The notes beneath the pieces were generated by a model. That model made no database searches. It saw only the letters and a list, made by a program, of their open reading frames with translations, and was not told the DNA's origin. From contig CAAFUR010000020.1 in the NCBI GenBank assembly GCA_900766245.1, positions 124,001 to 188,000 on the forward strand: a stretch of 64,000 nt of DNA, written 5' to 3'. Source of the DNA: Veillonellaceae bacterium. GTDB taxonomy: Bacteria > Bacillota > Negativicutes > Veillonellales > Veillonellaceae. How positions within the stretch are numbered: the first letter of the stretch is position 1; every line of letters starts with the position of its first letter. The position numbers were made by a program, and so were the translations under genes. Below are positions 46,293 through 55,992 of the stretch, piece by piece.

Positions 46293-47159
46293 ATGAAACG
46301 TCTAATTGTGAATGCAGATGACTTCGGTTTGCATCCTCTTATTAATGAAGGAATCTTAGAAAGTCATCAACAAGGAATAGTAACAAGTACGTCTTTATTG
46401 GCATCTGGAGAGTATTTTGAGGATGCCGTCTCATTAGCTAAGACAACACCTACATTGGGCGTAGGTATACATATATGCTTGGTTGGTGGTCTTTTACCAA
46501 TTTGTGACCCTAAAGAAGTTCCAAGTCTGCTCATAGATGGCAAATTTCCTATGACACATACAGAATTTATAAAACGGCTTTTTACAGGGCAAATAAAAGG
46601 AAATGAATTACGAAAAGAAATTGAAGCACAATTTCAAAAAGTAATGTCTACAGGATTACCGATTACTCATGTGGATGGACATCAACATATGCATGTGCTA
46701 CCACAAGTATTGCCTATCGTGGCAGAACAAATGAAGCGCTATGGTTTAACTAAGATTCGTATGCCTGATGAAACTCCATTTTTATTGAATGGTGTGTCCT
46801 CATTAGGGCGTTGGATTGGTAAAGTAGGACTTACGGTTATTACGCAACAGGCCTATGCTACATCTCGCGATTTAGGATTTTCATCGCCCCTATATTTTTG
46901 GGGCATGATGAATGGTGGACAGTTGAAGGAAGATGCCTTATTAGCAATTTTAAAAAAGGTTGCTAAGAAACAAGGAGTCCATGAAATTATGACACATCCT
47001 GGCAAAGATAATAAGACACTTCGATCCTTATATGATTGGGGATATCATTGGGATGAAGAACGATTTGCTATGACTTCGACTAGAGTGAAAGAATATGTTG
47101 GTACTCATGATATTAGCCTAATTCATTATGGACAATGGACTGAAGGAGACCGTTCATGA
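46293..47159 (+). CDS. ChbG/YdjC-family (HpnK-like) carbohydrate deacetylase
   Basis: 288 residues. LIVNADDFGLHPLINEGI holds the metal-binding Asp pair, GIHICLVGGLLP and THVDGHQHMHVLPQV the histidines. Members deacetylate N-acetylated sugars such as chitooligosaccharides or a hopanoid head group. No signal peptide is visible, so it acts in the cytoplasm. Its end overlaps the flippase-like gene by 4 bp, suggesting it edits a lipid-linked sugar. Confidence 0.85.
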   Translation: MKRLIVNADDFGLHPLINEGILESHQQGIVTSTSLLASGEYFEDAVSLAKTTPTLGVGIHICLVGGLLPICDPKEVPSLLIDGKFPMTHTEFIKRLFTGQIKGNELRKEIEAQFQKVMSTGLPITHVDGHQHMHVLPQVLPIVAEQMKRYGLTKIRMPDETPFLLNGVSSLGRWIGKVGLTVITQQAYATSRDLGFSSPLYFWGMMNGGQLKEDALLAILKKVAKKQGVHEIMTHPGKDNKTLRSLYDWGYHWDEERFAMTSTRVKEYVGTHDISLIHYGQWTEGDRS

Positions 47160-48154
47160 GCTCCATGGTGAAGCGAGGAATCTTAATTGGATTGTTACTA
47201 CTTATTGTGTCAGGTATAACGATTTATTTTACAATTGATTTAGATTCATTAGCTACATTAGGTACATTTAACTTTACATCTTTATTGTTGGCAATGGTAG
47301 CACTTGCTTTAGGTATGTACTTTGATGGTTTGCGGCTACAACGGTTGGTACGTATGGGTGGATATAGTTTATCCCTAATTGCTATTCTACGAGTTATATT
47401 TGGTAATTATTTTATGGCTATGCTAACACCTGGTGCTAGTGGTGGTGCGGTAGCACAGGCTTTGATTTTACGGTCTTATCATGTACCTATCGGTAAAGCA
47501 GCACCTATCGTGTTAGTGCGAACTGTATTTTCTATTTTATTTTTAATAATCATGTTACCCTTTATTCTGGTAACAGAGCCTATCGATGTACCATATATTA
47601 CTAATTCTCAATTGATAGGTATATCAATCTTTGTTGTGATTTCAACATTTATGGGAATGTATCTATTACAAACGCGACTTATGAAATGCTTAGTAACTTG
47701 GATATGTAAGATAACAAAAAAAGGAAACCCAAAAGGTTGGCTCATTAAGCTGGATGAATTTAATGGGGGGCTTAGTTTATTATATGCAAACCCTATGCAA
47801 TCCTTTATTGTATTTATTGAGTCTGCATTGAGCTTATTATTTTTATATGCTATTGCGCCAGCATTGATGTATGCGTTTACTTCAGATATTAGTATTGTTG
47901 AAATCTTAAATCGTATGATTTTATTAAATTTAATTTTATATTTTGCTCCTACACCAGGTGGAACAGGCGTTGCAGAAGGATTATTTGTGTATTTATTTGC
48001 TTCTTTTGTGCCAATTGGAACGGTGGGGCTAGTTGCAGTGGCGTGGCGGATTGTAGCAGAATATGTTCCATTTTTTATCGGTATGTATTCCGTATTTACT
48101 CTATATGGACAACATATCGCAAGTTCCGTTTCCACTAGTAGTGAAGAGGTGTAG
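47156..48154 (+). CDS. UPF0104/LPG-synthase transmembrane-region (flippase-like) protein
   Basis: 332 residues with about eight hydrophobic segments. MLTPGASGGAVAQALILRSY and LYFAPTPGGTGVAEGLFVYLF are the conserved blocks of the lysylphosphatidylglycerol synthase membrane domain/UPF0104 family. There is no aminoacyl transferase domain. It may flip a lipid or glycolipid. The start codon overlaps the deacetylase stop and GGAG lies 7 nt upstream. Confidence 0.82.
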   Translation: MSSMVKRGILIGLLLLIVSGITIYFTIDLDSLATLGTFNFTSLLLAMVALALGMYFDGLRLQRLVRMGGYSLSLIAILRVIFGNYFMAMLTPGASGGAVAQALILRSYHVPIGKAAPIVLVRTVFSILFLIIMLPFILVTEPIDVPYITNSQLIGISIFVVISTFMGMYLLQTRLMKCLVTWICKITKKGNPKGWLIKLDEFNGGLSLLYANPMQSFIVFIESALSLLFLYAIAPALMYAFTSDISIVEILNRMILLNLILYFAPTPGGTGVAEGLFVYLFASFVPIGTVGLVAVAWRIVAEYVPFFIGMYSVFTLYGQHIASSVSTSSEEV

Positions 48155-48156
48155 TT

Positions 48157-48609
48157 ATGGCTGTGAAAGGCAAAAAAGACAAATTTTATTTAGTGAATGA
48201 AGTAATCTTACCAGAAGCGATTAAAAAAACGATCAAAGTAAAATCTATTTTACAACTAGGAGAGGCTAAAACGATTAATGAAGCTGTTGAAAAAATGGAC
48301 TTAAGTCGTTCTGCTTATTATAAATACAAAGATTATGTATTTCCATTTTATGAACTTTCACAAGGTAAAATTGTGTCAATTAATGCACTGATTTCTAACG
48401 AGTCTGGTATGCTATCTAATATTTTACGGATTATTGCAGATTATAATGGCAGTGTATTAACGATTAATCAGAATTTGCCGCTACAAGGTGTAGCACATGT
48501 AAATATTTCTTTTGAAACAAAAGAATTAACATTACCAGTAGAAGATGTATTGCACGAAGTACGACAATTAGAGGGAGTTATTAAGGTGGAACTAATTGGT
48601 CAAGCCTAG
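48157..48609 (+). CDS. ACT domain protein (UPF0735, PheB-like)
   Basis: 150 residues. N-terminal helix-turn-helix-like part (AKTINEAVEKMDLSRSAYYKYKD), then an ACT domain starting ISNESGMLSNILRIIADY. The combination matches UPF0735. It probably senses an amino acid and may regulate the next gene, hom, 18 bp downstream. AGAGGTG precedes the ATG. Confidence 0.9.
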   Translation: MAVKGKKDKFYLVNEVILPEAIKKTIKVKSILQLGEAKTINEAVEKMDLSRSAYYKYKDYVFPFYELSQGKIVSINALISNESGMLSNILRIIADYNGSVLTINQNLPLQGVAHVNISFETKELTLPVEDVLHEVRQLEGVIKVELIGQA

Positions 48610-48627
48610 TGCTTAAGGAGATAAAGA

Positions 48628-49920
48628 ATGAAGCAAGGCGTTAAGATTGCCCTCTTGGGTTTTGGTACAGTTGGACAAGGTACAGTAGAATTATTGACTA
48701 AAAATTTAGATGTCATACAAAATCGTATTAGTGTACCTGTGACTGTAGATAAAATTTATGTGAGAAATCCAGATAAATATAGTCATGTTGCACTACCTGC
48801 AACCGCTACATTTGTAACAGATTATAAAGAAATTTTACAGGATTCATCTGTAGATATTGTAGTGGAGGTGATGGGAGGGACTACCTTTGCCCGTACTTGC
48901 ATTGAAGAAGCCATTATTGCTGGAAAACATGTGGTGACTGCCAATAAAGATTTATTAGCGGAAGCTGGTCCCTATTTAATGGAGCTAGCTACAAAGCATC
49001 ATGTGGACTTACGCTTTGAAGCGAGTGTGGCAGGGGCCATTCCAATCATCCGCGCCTTATATGATTCCTTCGGCAGTAATCAAATTACAGAAATTATGGG
49101 CATTTTAAATGGAACCACTAACTTTATTTTGTCTAAGATGAGTGAAGATGGATTAGGCTATGAAGAAGTCCTAAAAGAAGCACAAGATCTTGGCTATGCG
49201 GAAGCAGATCCTACATCTGATGTGGAAGGCTATGATGCAGCACGTAAATTAGCTATCTTAGGTTCTATTGCCTTTAATAAACGTATCTTCTTTGAAGATG
49301 TAAGTTGTGAAGGGATTACGCAAATTGATGCTAGTGATATCCAATTTGGCAAAGAGTTTGGCTATACTATTAAGTTGTTAGGTATTGCAAGAGAAACGAA
49401 AAAAGGTCTGTCCTTAAATGTACATCCTGCCTTCATTGCAAACACCCATCCATTAGCCTCTGTACGTGGTTCTTTTAATGCTGTATTTTTACGTGGTAAT
49501 GGTTTTGATGAGGCTATGTTCTACGGTCGTGGAGCTGGTAGCTTACCAACAGGTAGTTCTATCGTGAGTGACGTGATGGAAGTAGCTCGTAATGTAGTAC
49601 AAGGAAAAACAGGGGAAATGAAGCAGTTCTATTATCCGCAAAAAACAATGTATAGTTCTAGTAAAATTGAATCTGCTTACTACATTCGTATGACTGTGGA
49701 TAACTCAACAGGTGTATTAGCAAAAGTAGCTACCAAATTAGCAGAACAACGCATCTCTGCTCATTCTGTTATCCAACGTAAAGCAGATAATGATACTGCT
49801 ACATTAGCGATAATTACTTCTAAATGTCCTCATGCGTATATTCAAAATCTAATTGATTCTTTCAACCATTTACGTGTAGTTAGAGAAGTGGGGAGTGTCA
49901 TCCGCATCATGGTTGAATAA
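48628..49920 (+). CDS. hom: homoserine dehydrogenase
   Basis: 430 residues. NAD(P) fold IALLGFGTVGQGTVELL, catalytic-domain blocks GKHVVTANKDLLAEAG, FEASVAGAIPIIRAL and GILNGTTNFILSKM, EAQDLGYAEADPTSDVEGYDAARKL (seen in parts), and a C-terminal ACT domain (TGVLAKVATKLAEQRIS) for threonine feedback. It reduces aspartate semialdehyde to homoserine. AGGAG precedes the ATG; thrB follows by 10 bp. Confidence 0.97.
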   Translation: MKQGVKIALLGFGTVGQGTVELLTKNLDVIQNRISVPVTVDKIYVRNPDKYSHVALPATATFVTDYKEILQDSSVDIVVEVMGGTTFARTCIEEAIIAGKHVVTANKDLLAEAGPYLMELATKHHVDLRFEASVAGAIPIIRALYDSFGSNQITEIMGILNGTTNFILSKMSEDGLGYEEVLKEAQDLGYAEADPTSDVEGYDAARKLAILGSIAFNKRIFFEDVSCEGITQIDASDIQFGKEFGYTIKLLGIARETKKGLSLNVHPAFIANTHPLASVRGSFNAVFLRGNGFDEAMFYGRGAGSLPTGSSIVSDVMEVARNVVQGKTGEMKQFYYPQKTMYSSSKIESAYYIRMTVDNSTGVLAKVATKLAEQRISAHSVIQRKADNDTATLAIITSKCPHAYIQNLIDSFNHLRVVREVGSVIRIMVE

Positions 49921-49930
49921 AGGAGTGTTC

Positions 49931-50860
49931 ATGAAATCTATTACGGTCCAAGTGCCGGCTACGAGTGCTAATTGCGGTCCTGGGTTTGATTGTCTTGGAG
50001 TAGCATTAAATTTATATAATGTATTTACCTTTGAACCTGACAAAGAGGCTACATCTAATACATATACCTTTGAAGGGTTTGGGGCGGACTTATTGGAGAA
50101 AGAAGACCATAGCCAAAATCTAGTGGGTATTGCCATGGAAAGGGTATTTAAAGAAGTGAATGCTGCACCTGTTTATGGTCGTATTCATTCTAATACACAA
50201 ATTCCACCATCAAGAGGTCTTGGCAGTAGTTCTACTGCCATTGTGGGTGGGTTGCTATTAGCCAATGCCTATTTACAAGAACCTTTAAATAAAGATCAAT
50301 TATTGCTCATTGCCAATGATATGGAAGGGCATCCTGATAATGTAGCGCCAGCTATTATGGGGAATTTAGTCTGTGCTGTTGGTGGGAATGATACAGTATT
50401 CCATTCCCATATCGATGTACCAAGTAATTTAACCTTTGCTGTAGTGGTACCAGAAGTGATTGTAGAAACATCGTATGCGCGAAGCGTATTGCCAACGGAG
50501 TTAAGCTATAAAGAAGCTGTTGCCAATGTAGGATTTGCTACATTATTTGTAGGATCCATGATACAAAATAGGATGGATAATTTGTCTGTAGCATTACAGG
50601 ATTATCTACATGTACCGTATCGCAAAACCTTGATTCCTTATTGTGATGATGTATTTACTGCAGCTAAGGCTCATGGTGCGTATGGCTCTACTATTAGTGG
50701 TTCAGGCTCAACCTTAATTGCCTATTGTTCTCCGGAACATGCAGTGACAGTGGCAGATGCTATGAGTTCGGTCTTTATGAACAACGATATTGACTGCCGC
50801 CGTTTCGTACTGCATGCAGACCGTGAGGGCGCTAAAGTTGTAAAAATTAAATATGAATAA
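49931..50860 (+). CDS. thrB: homoserine kinase
   Basis: 309-residue GHMP kinase. VPATSANCGPGFDCLGVAL at the start, the ATP loop PSRGLGSSSTAIVGG, and GAYGSTISGSGSTLIAY near the end. It phosphorylates homoserine for threonine or methionine synthesis. ATG 49931 is supported by AAGGAG; a frame start at 49895 lies inside hom. Confidence 0.96.
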   Translation: MKSITVQVPATSANCGPGFDCLGVALNLYNVFTFEPDKEATSNTYTFEGFGADLLEKEDHSQNLVGIAMERVFKEVNAAPVYGRIHSNTQIPPSRGLGSSSTAIVGGLLLANAYLQEPLNKDQLLLIANDMEGHPDNVAPAIMGNLVCAVGGNDTVFHSHIDVPSNLTFAVVVPEVIVETSYARSVLPTELSYKEAVANVGFATLFVGSMIQNRMDNLSVALQDYLHVPYRKTLIPYCDDVFTAAKAHGAYGSTISGSGSTLIAYCSPEHAVTVADAMSSVFMNNDIDCRRFVLHADREGAKVVKIKYE

Positions 50861-50892
50861 AAAACTTCATGATTCTTTTATATTTTGTATGC

Positions 50893-50905
50893 TATACTAA
50901 GTATA
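50893..50905 (+). promoter_or_regulatory. small palindrome at the htpX-like promoter
   Basis: TATAC-TAA-GTATA. TGCTATACT is also an extended -10 (TATACT at 50893-50898). It lies about 35 bp before the start codon. Confidence 0.4.
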
Positions 50906-50937
50906 TACATTCTATAAAAACTAAGTAGGAGGAATAC

Positions 50938-51801
50938 ATGAATCATATAAAAACAGCAGCCTTATTGGCATTATTATCAGGAATACTGATGGTTATAGGT
51001 CAAATGGTAGGTGGGCATTCAGGGATGATACTAATGTTTATTATTTCTTTAGGAATAAATTTCTATACCTATTGGAATAGTGCATCTATGGTATTGCGGG
51101 CTTATAATGCAAAAGAAATTACAGAGCAAAACAACCCTACTATTTTTCAAATTGTAAAAAAATTAGTTCATAATGCTGGGTTACCGATGCCAAAGGTGTA
51201 TATTATTGAATCAGAAGTACCTAATGCATTTGCTACAGGCCGTGACCCTGAGCATGCAGCAGTAGCTGTGACAACGGGTATTATGAAACTATTAACAGAT
51301 GATGAAATTGAAGGTGTACTAGCTCATGAGCTCTCTCATGTGAAGCATAGAGATACATTAATTAGTACTATTGCAGCCAGTATGGCAGGATTTATTGCTA
51401 TGGTGGCGAATATGTTACAATGGGCAGCTATTTTTGGAGGCCGTGATGATGAGGAGAATTCTAATCCTTTAGCATTAATTGGCACTATCATTTTAGCACC
51501 TTTGGCAGCTAGCTTAATTCAAATGGCTATTTCACGATCTCGTGAGTATTTAGCAGATGAAGAAGGGGCGATGATGAGTCGAAAGCCATTATCCTTAGCA
51601 TCCGCATTAGCCAAAATTGAGCATTATGCTAAATTTGGTGTGCTTCCTGGTCAAAGCGAAAGCCGCGTATCATCTACAGCACACATGTTTATTATTAATC
51701 CTTTAAGTGGAATTTCTTCCACTATGACTCAATTATTTAGTACGCATCCATCTACAGAAAGTCGTATTCAACGTTTGCGTGAGATAGCGAGTCGCATTTA
51801 A
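50938..51801 (+). CDS. htpX: HtpX-like membrane protease (M48)
   Basis: 287 residues. Two N-terminal hydrophobic segments, then NAFATGRDPEHAAVAVTTG, the zinc motif LAHELSHVKHRDTL, two further hydrophobic segments, SRSREYLADEEGA with the third ligand, and FSTHPSTESRIQRLRE. HtpX degrades damaged membrane proteins under stress. AGGAGG precedes the ATG. Confidence 0.95.
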   Translation: MNHIKTAALLALLSGILMVIGQMVGGHSGMILMFIISLGINFYTYWNSASMVLRAYNAKEITEQNNPTIFQIVKKLVHNAGLPMPKVYIIESEVPNAFATGRDPEHAAVAVTTGIMKLLTDDEIEGVLAHELSHVKHRDTLISTIAASMAGFIAMVANMLQWAAIFGGRDDEENSNPLALIGTIILAPLAASLIQMAISRSREYLADEEGAMMSRKPLSLASALAKIEHYAKFGVLPGQSESRVSSTAHMFIINPLSGISSTMTQLFSTHPSTESRIQRLREIASRI

Positions 51802-51865
51802 AGGGAGCAATGCATATCTTATGTTACAGAGATCGTAAGGTTTCTAGTTGTTAAGGAGGTATACT

Positions 51866-52369
51866 ATGGCAAAAGTGTACACGAAAACAGGCGATGCAGG
51901 TTCTACTGGTTTATATACTGGTGAACGTGTAAGTAAAGCATCTCAACGTGTTTGTACGTATGGAACAATTGACGAGGCACAAGCCTTTCTTGGAGTAGCT
52001 CGAGCGTACTCTGACAAAAAGGTAGTACAAGACACATTATTGCAACTTGAGAAAGAACTATGGATGATTATGGCTGATATCTCTAGTTTAGGGCAAGAAG
52101 CTACTATTACAGATGAGCACGTGACTAATTTAGAACAGATTATCGACAAATTTGATGAACAATTAGAGCCATTATCTAAATTTATTTTACCTGGTGATAG
52201 TAAAACATCCAGTTTCTTGCACTTAGGTCGTACTATCGTTCGCCGTGCAGAACGAGACCTATGGAAGTTAGGAGAAACAGAAGAGATTCATATGTCAAAT
52301 CTTCGCTATTTAAATCGTTTATCCGACTTGCTATTTATCTTAGCGCGCGTAGAAGATGAAGTGAAATAG
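51866..52369 (+). CDS. pduO: PduO-type corrinoid adenosyltransferase
   Basis: 167 residues. KVYTKTGDAGSTGLYTGERVSK at the start, YGTIDEAQAFLG, and FILPGDSKTSSFLHLGRTIVRRAERD are diagnostic. It adds the 5'-deoxyadenosyl group to cob(I)alamin or cobinamide. AAGGAGGT (51853-51860) sets the start at 51866. It sits about 500 bp before the cob operon but is separated from it by a terminator and a minus-strand gene. Confidence 0.94.
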   Translation: MAKVYTKTGDAGSTGLYTGERVSKASQRVCTYGTIDEAQAFLGVARAYSDKKVVQDTLLQLEKELWMIMADISSLGQEATITDEHVTNLEQIIDKFDEQLEPLSKFILPGDSKTSSFLHLGRTIVRRAERDLWKLGETEEIHMSNLRYLNRLSDLLFILARVEDEVK

Positions 52370-52379
52370 TATACGATAT

Positions 52380-52413
52380 AAAAGGAGGTACTCCATGTTG
52401 GGTACCTCCTTTT
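52380..52413. terminator. terminator between pduO and the minus-strand gene
   Basis: AAAAGGAGGTAC pairs perfectly with GTACCTCCTTTT. It can serve both converging genes. Confidence 0.88.
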
Positions 52414-52483
52414 AGTATCTCTTAGATTATTTCTATCAAATCTTCTTGGATGTGCTATAATACTATGTATGTAGTTACTGTGA

Positions 52484-52834
52484 TTAATGTTGTACTTCTT
52501 GTACATCTACAGTTTTGTTTAGCACATCTTCAGGGCTTGGATAGAAGAAATAGATCTGATCGATTTCATTTTTAAATTTTTCTCGGATGTGTACGGATAA
52601 TAAAGTTTCAAACTGAATGATATCTTCCGATTCCATCACAGCGTCTTCTACCAATACAAATAATTGTGGATCTGCTTTTGGTGCATTGGGTGGTAAACGG
52701 TCTGGTGAAAGTGGAACATTTACGATAATGCGTACAGAGGCTACATAATTTCCATTTTGATCTTTAATGGCTGCACGATAGGTATTTTTCCATAGAGTGG
52801 CCATTAATTGGATGTCTAAATTTAATAATTCCAT
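52484..52834 (-). CDS. hypothetical protein, 116 residues
   Basis: I do not recognise the family. MELLNLDIQLMATLWKNTYR at the start, then a predicted beta-rich middle (YVASVRIIVNVPLSPDR, FVLVEDAVMES) and an acidic, mixed end. No signal peptide, membrane segment or cysteine is present. AAGGAG on the minus strand supports ATG 52834 rather than the upstream in-frame codon at 52888. It is divergent from cobU, sharing about 70 bp. Confidence 0.7.
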   Translation of the reverse strand: MELLNLDIQLMATLWKNTYRAAIKDQNGNYVASVRIIVNVPLSPDRLPPNAPKADPQLFVLVEDAVMESEDIIQFETLLSVHIREKFKNEIDQIYFFYPSPEDVLNKTVDVQEVQH

Positions 52835-52905
52835 AGTTGTCTCCTTTATAATGAACGTATAGTACATATGATAACTGATAAAGGGCAACTTTGTATAGGT
52901 ATACT

Positions 52906-53493
52906 ATGAAAAATCGTATAATATTTTGTACAGGTGGTGCCCGTAGTGGCAAAAGTGAGTTTGCAGAAACACTAGCTTTATCTAAAGAAGGACAAAAAGG
53001 ATATATTGCTACAGGGCAACCTTATGACGAAGAGATGAAGCATCGTATTCATTTACATCAAGAACGACGGAAAATGATTTGGAACAATTATGAAATCCCT
53101 TGTGCCATTAGTAAAGAGATTCAACAAATTTTAGGTGAATGTTCTGTGGTATTAGTAGATTGCTTAACGATGTGGACTACTAATCTATTATTAGAAGATG
53201 GTGAATTTACATCTCAGGAAGATATAAATTGCCGTGAAAGAGCTATACTTTCAGAAGTACAAGCTGTACTTGATGTGATTCGATCCTACAAGGGAAACAA
53301 TGAAAAGACGGTTATTTTTGTGACCAATGAAATTGGCTTAGGTATTGTTCCAGAGAATAAATTAGCTCGTATTTTTAGAGATATTATGGGACGTGTCAAT
53401 CGAATGGTAGCAGCAGAGGCTGATGAATCATATATGACAATCAGTGGTATGACAATAGATATAAAAGCATTGGAGGTAAGCAACCATGGCTAA
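52906..53493 (+). CDS. cobU: adenosylcobinamide kinase / guanylyltransferase
   Basis: 195 residues. The P-loop FCTGGARSGKSEFAE starts the protein; ATGQPYDEEM, HQERR and VLVDCLTMWTTNLL are CobU blocks, and ETGLG-like NEIGLGIVPENKLAR follows. It phosphorylates adenosylcobinamide and attaches GMP. The ribosome binding site is weak (AGGT). It overlaps cobQ by 8 bp and begins the nucleotide-loop operon. Confidence 0.95.
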   Translation: MKNRIIFCTGGARSGKSEFAETLALSKEGQKGYIATGQPYDEEMKHRIHLHQERRKMIWNNYEIPCAISKEIQQILGECSVVLVDCLTMWTTNLLLEDGEFTSQEDINCRERAILSEVQAVLDVIRSYKGNNEKTVIFVTNEIGLGIVPENKLARIFRDIMGRVNRMVAAEADESYMTISGMTIDIKALEVSNHG

Positions 53494-55006
53494 AAAAATT
53501 ATGTTTCAAGGTACCAGTTCTAATGTAGGTAAAAGTATTTTAGCTACAGCAATGTGTCGCATTTTACATAATAAGGGATATAAAACAGTACCTTTTAAAG
53601 CACAAAATATGGCGTTAAATTCCTATGTTACCAAAGCAGGGGATGAAATTGGGCGAGCCCAAGTAGCACAAGCGGAAGCAGCAGGTTTAGAGCCTATTGT
53701 ACAAATGAATCCCGTCCTATTAAAACCTACAGGCAATCAGTCCTCTCAAGTTGTGTTAATGGGCAAACCGGTAGGTGTGTATAGCGCTAGAGAATACCAT
53801 ACAAAATACTCCTTAACAGCCTTAGATAAAGTAAAAGAAAGTTTACAATATCTTGATGAAAATTTTGATATGATTGTCATTGAAGGTGCCGGTAGCCCTG
53901 CGGAAGTCAATTTAAAAGCTAATGATATTGTAAACATGCGTGTTGCTAAGTTAGCAAAGGCTCCTGTAATGCTTATTGCAGATATTGATCGTGGTGGTGC
54001 TATCGCATCTGTGGTGGGTACTTTAGAATTATTAGAACCAGATGAAAGAGATCTAGTAAAAGGTATTATCATTAATAAATTCAGAGGTGATGTCACATTA
54101 TTACAACCTGCATTGGATTTTATTGAAGAAAAAACAGGTAAAAAAGTAGTAGGTGTAGTACCGGCGATAGAAAACCTTGATATTGATGAAGAAGATTCTG
54201 TAGCATTAGAAAGTAAATATAGAGGAGTATCTAAGGAGATTACGATTGCGGTCATGCAAACTCCTAAAATTTCTAACTTTACAGACTTTGATGCTCTTGC
54301 CTATGAACCAGATGTATCTGTTCGTTTTGTGAAACAAGGGGAGCCAATTGGTCATCCAGATATGGTAATTTTACCAGGCTCTAAAAACACATTAGCTGAC
54401 TTATCGTACTTACAGGAGCATGGCTATGATAAAGATATCCACGACTTAGCAAATACTGGGGTACCTGTATTGGGTATTTGCGGTGGTAATCAAATGCTGG
54501 GAGAAATGCTTTATGATCCAGAAGGGATTGAAGGGGATATTCCTGAATTAAAAGGCTTAGGTTTGCTTCCAACAGCTACTACTATGAAAACTGAAAAATT
54601 AACACATCAAGTTTGTTTTGATGTAAAGGATTTATCTTTCTTAGGTACTAACTATAGTGGTGAAAATCTTGTAGGCTATGAAATCCATATGGGAGATACA
54701 CAGCCAGTAGGAGCAGGAGAACGTTGTTTCCATATTCAAAAGCGTAGTGATGCTAAGGTAGATGTGATCGATGGTTTTGTCACTAGTAATGGTCAAGTGA
54801 TGGGCACATATATTCACGGCATTTTAGATAATGATGGATTACGTCGCTCAATCCTGAATGCATTGCGTACAAAAAAAGGATTAGAGCCATTAGATATTGT
54901 ATTCCGCTACTTTGAACATAAAGAAGCTGCCTATAATCGATTAGCTAAGATTGTAGAAGAACATTTAGATATGGAATATATTCAATCATTATGGGAGCAA
55001 GACTAA
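53486..55006 (+). CDS. cobQ: adenosylcobyric acid synthase
   Basis: 506 residues. The N-terminal dethiobiotin-synthetase-like ATPase part has FQGTSSNVGKSILATAMCR and FKAQNMALNSYVT; VIEGAGSPAEVNL follows. The C-terminal glutaminase part holds GVPVLGICGGNQMLG with the nucleophilic Cys and GYEIHMGDT; GTYIHGILDNDGLR closes it. It amidates cobyrinic acid diamide at four side chains. GGAGGT precedes the ATG. Confidence 0.97.
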   Translation: MAKKIMFQGTSSNVGKSILATAMCRILHNKGYKTVPFKAQNMALNSYVTKAGDEIGRAQVAQAEAAGLEPIVQMNPVLLKPTGNQSSQVVLMGKPVGVYSAREYHTKYSLTALDKVKESLQYLDENFDMIVIEGAGSPAEVNLKANDIVNMRVAKLAKAPVMLIADIDRGGAIASVVGTLELLEPDERDLVKGIIINKFRGDVTLLQPALDFIEEKTGKKVVGVVPAIENLDIDEEDSVALESKYRGVSKEITIAVMQTPKISNFTDFDALAYEPDVSVRFVKQGEPIGHPDMVILPGSKNTLADLSYLQEHGYDKDIHDLANTGVPVLGICGGNQMLGEMLYDPEGIEGDIPELKGLGLLPTATTMKTEKLTHQVCFDVKDLSFLGTNYSGENLVGYEIHMGDTQPVGAGERCFHIQKRSDAKVDVIDGFVTSNGQVMGTYIHGILDNDGLRRSILNALRTKKGLEPLDIVFRYFEHKEAAYNRLAKIVEEHLDMEYIQSLWEQD

Positions 55007-55983
55007 TGGAATGGTTTATACACCATCTTCTTTATTTTATTCCTTTAGGGGCACTTTTGTTAGATACTTTAGTGGGTGACCCTAGAAGTAAATACCATCC
55101 TGTTGTTTTAATTGGTAATTGTATTTTTTTCTATGAACATCTATTGTATAAAAAGAATACAATTCCAAGGAATCAAATACTATTAGGGATATCTACTGTA
55201 CTACTAGTCTTAATGACTGTGATGGTCATTGTTACAGGGCTCCTATTTATAGGAGGGACCATACATCCAATCGGCTATTTCATAGTATCCTTATTGTGCC
55301 TATACATTGCTATTAGCCCTCGTTGTTTAGCAGAGGCAGGCATAGAAATTGCTAATTTGTTGAGAAAACAAGATATATCTGAAGCACGCCGTAAAGTGGG
55401 ATGGATTGTAGGTCGTAAGACTAGTGAACTTGATGAAAGCGAAATTACTCGTGCTACCATTGAAACAGTAGCGGAAAATACAGTAGATGGCATTATTTCC
55501 CCTCTATTTTGGTTTGTCCTATTAGGTCCATGGGGAGCTATTGGATACCGAGCTATTAATACGATGGACTCCATGTTAGGCTATAAAAATGAGCGCTATT
55601 TATACTTTGGTCGTTTTGCAGCCCGCTTAGATGATGTAGTTAATTATATTCCTGCACGTATTACTTGTGTTTTATTTGTGACAGCTTCTTTTCTCTGTGG
55701 CAAAGATTGGAAACATGCCATCCGTATAGCCATTCGTGATGCGTATAAACATCCTAGTCCTAATGGGGGCTATGCAGAGGCTCCCGTAGCAGGGGCTTTA
55801 CATATTCGGTTAGGTGGACAAAATGTGTATCATGACAAAGTCACCTTTCGGGCCTATATGGGAGACCCTATAACATCTATGGTAGGGAAACACATTTATC
55901 AAACTATATATTTGATGTATACTGTTTCTATATTAGGTGTTGCGTTAACGATGGTCAGTACATATGTAATTAATCAATGGTAG
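55006..55983 (+). CDS. cbiB: adenosylcobinamide-phosphate synthase (CbiB/CobD)
   Basis: 325 residues with several membrane segments. LLDTLVGDPRSKYHPVVLIG, ETVAENTVDGIISPLFW, RAINTMDSMLGYKNERY and HPSPNGGYAEAPVAGAL are family blocks. It couples aminopropanol (or its phosphate) to cobyric acid. ATG 55006 shares one base with the cobQ stop (TAATG), a coupled junction. Confidence 0.96.
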   Translation: MEWFIHHLLYFIPLGALLLDTLVGDPRSKYHPVVLIGNCIFFYEHLLYKKNTIPRNQILLGISTVLLVLMTVMVIVTGLLFIGGTIHPIGYFIVSLLCLYIAISPRCLAEAGIEIANLLRKQDISEARRKVGWIVGRKTSELDESEITRATIETVAENTVDGIISPLFWFVLLGPWGAIGYRAINTMDSMLGYKNERYLYFGRFAARLDDVVNYIPARITCVLFVTASFLCGKDWKHAIRIAIRDAYKHPSPNGGYAEAPVAGALHIRLGGQNVYHDKVTFRAYMGDPITSMVGKHIYQTIYLMYTVSILGVALTMVSTYVINQW

Positions 55984-55992
55984 AGGTGGCAT

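Noticed and set aside
52380..52413. AAAGGAGGT followed by a five-codon ATG frame
   Set aside because: The apparent ribosome binding site and start are arms and loop of a perfect terminator; coincidence is likely.
52414..52905. Cobalamin riboswitch before cobU
   Set aside because: No B12-box-like core, and the available leader is only about 70 bp between divergent genes.
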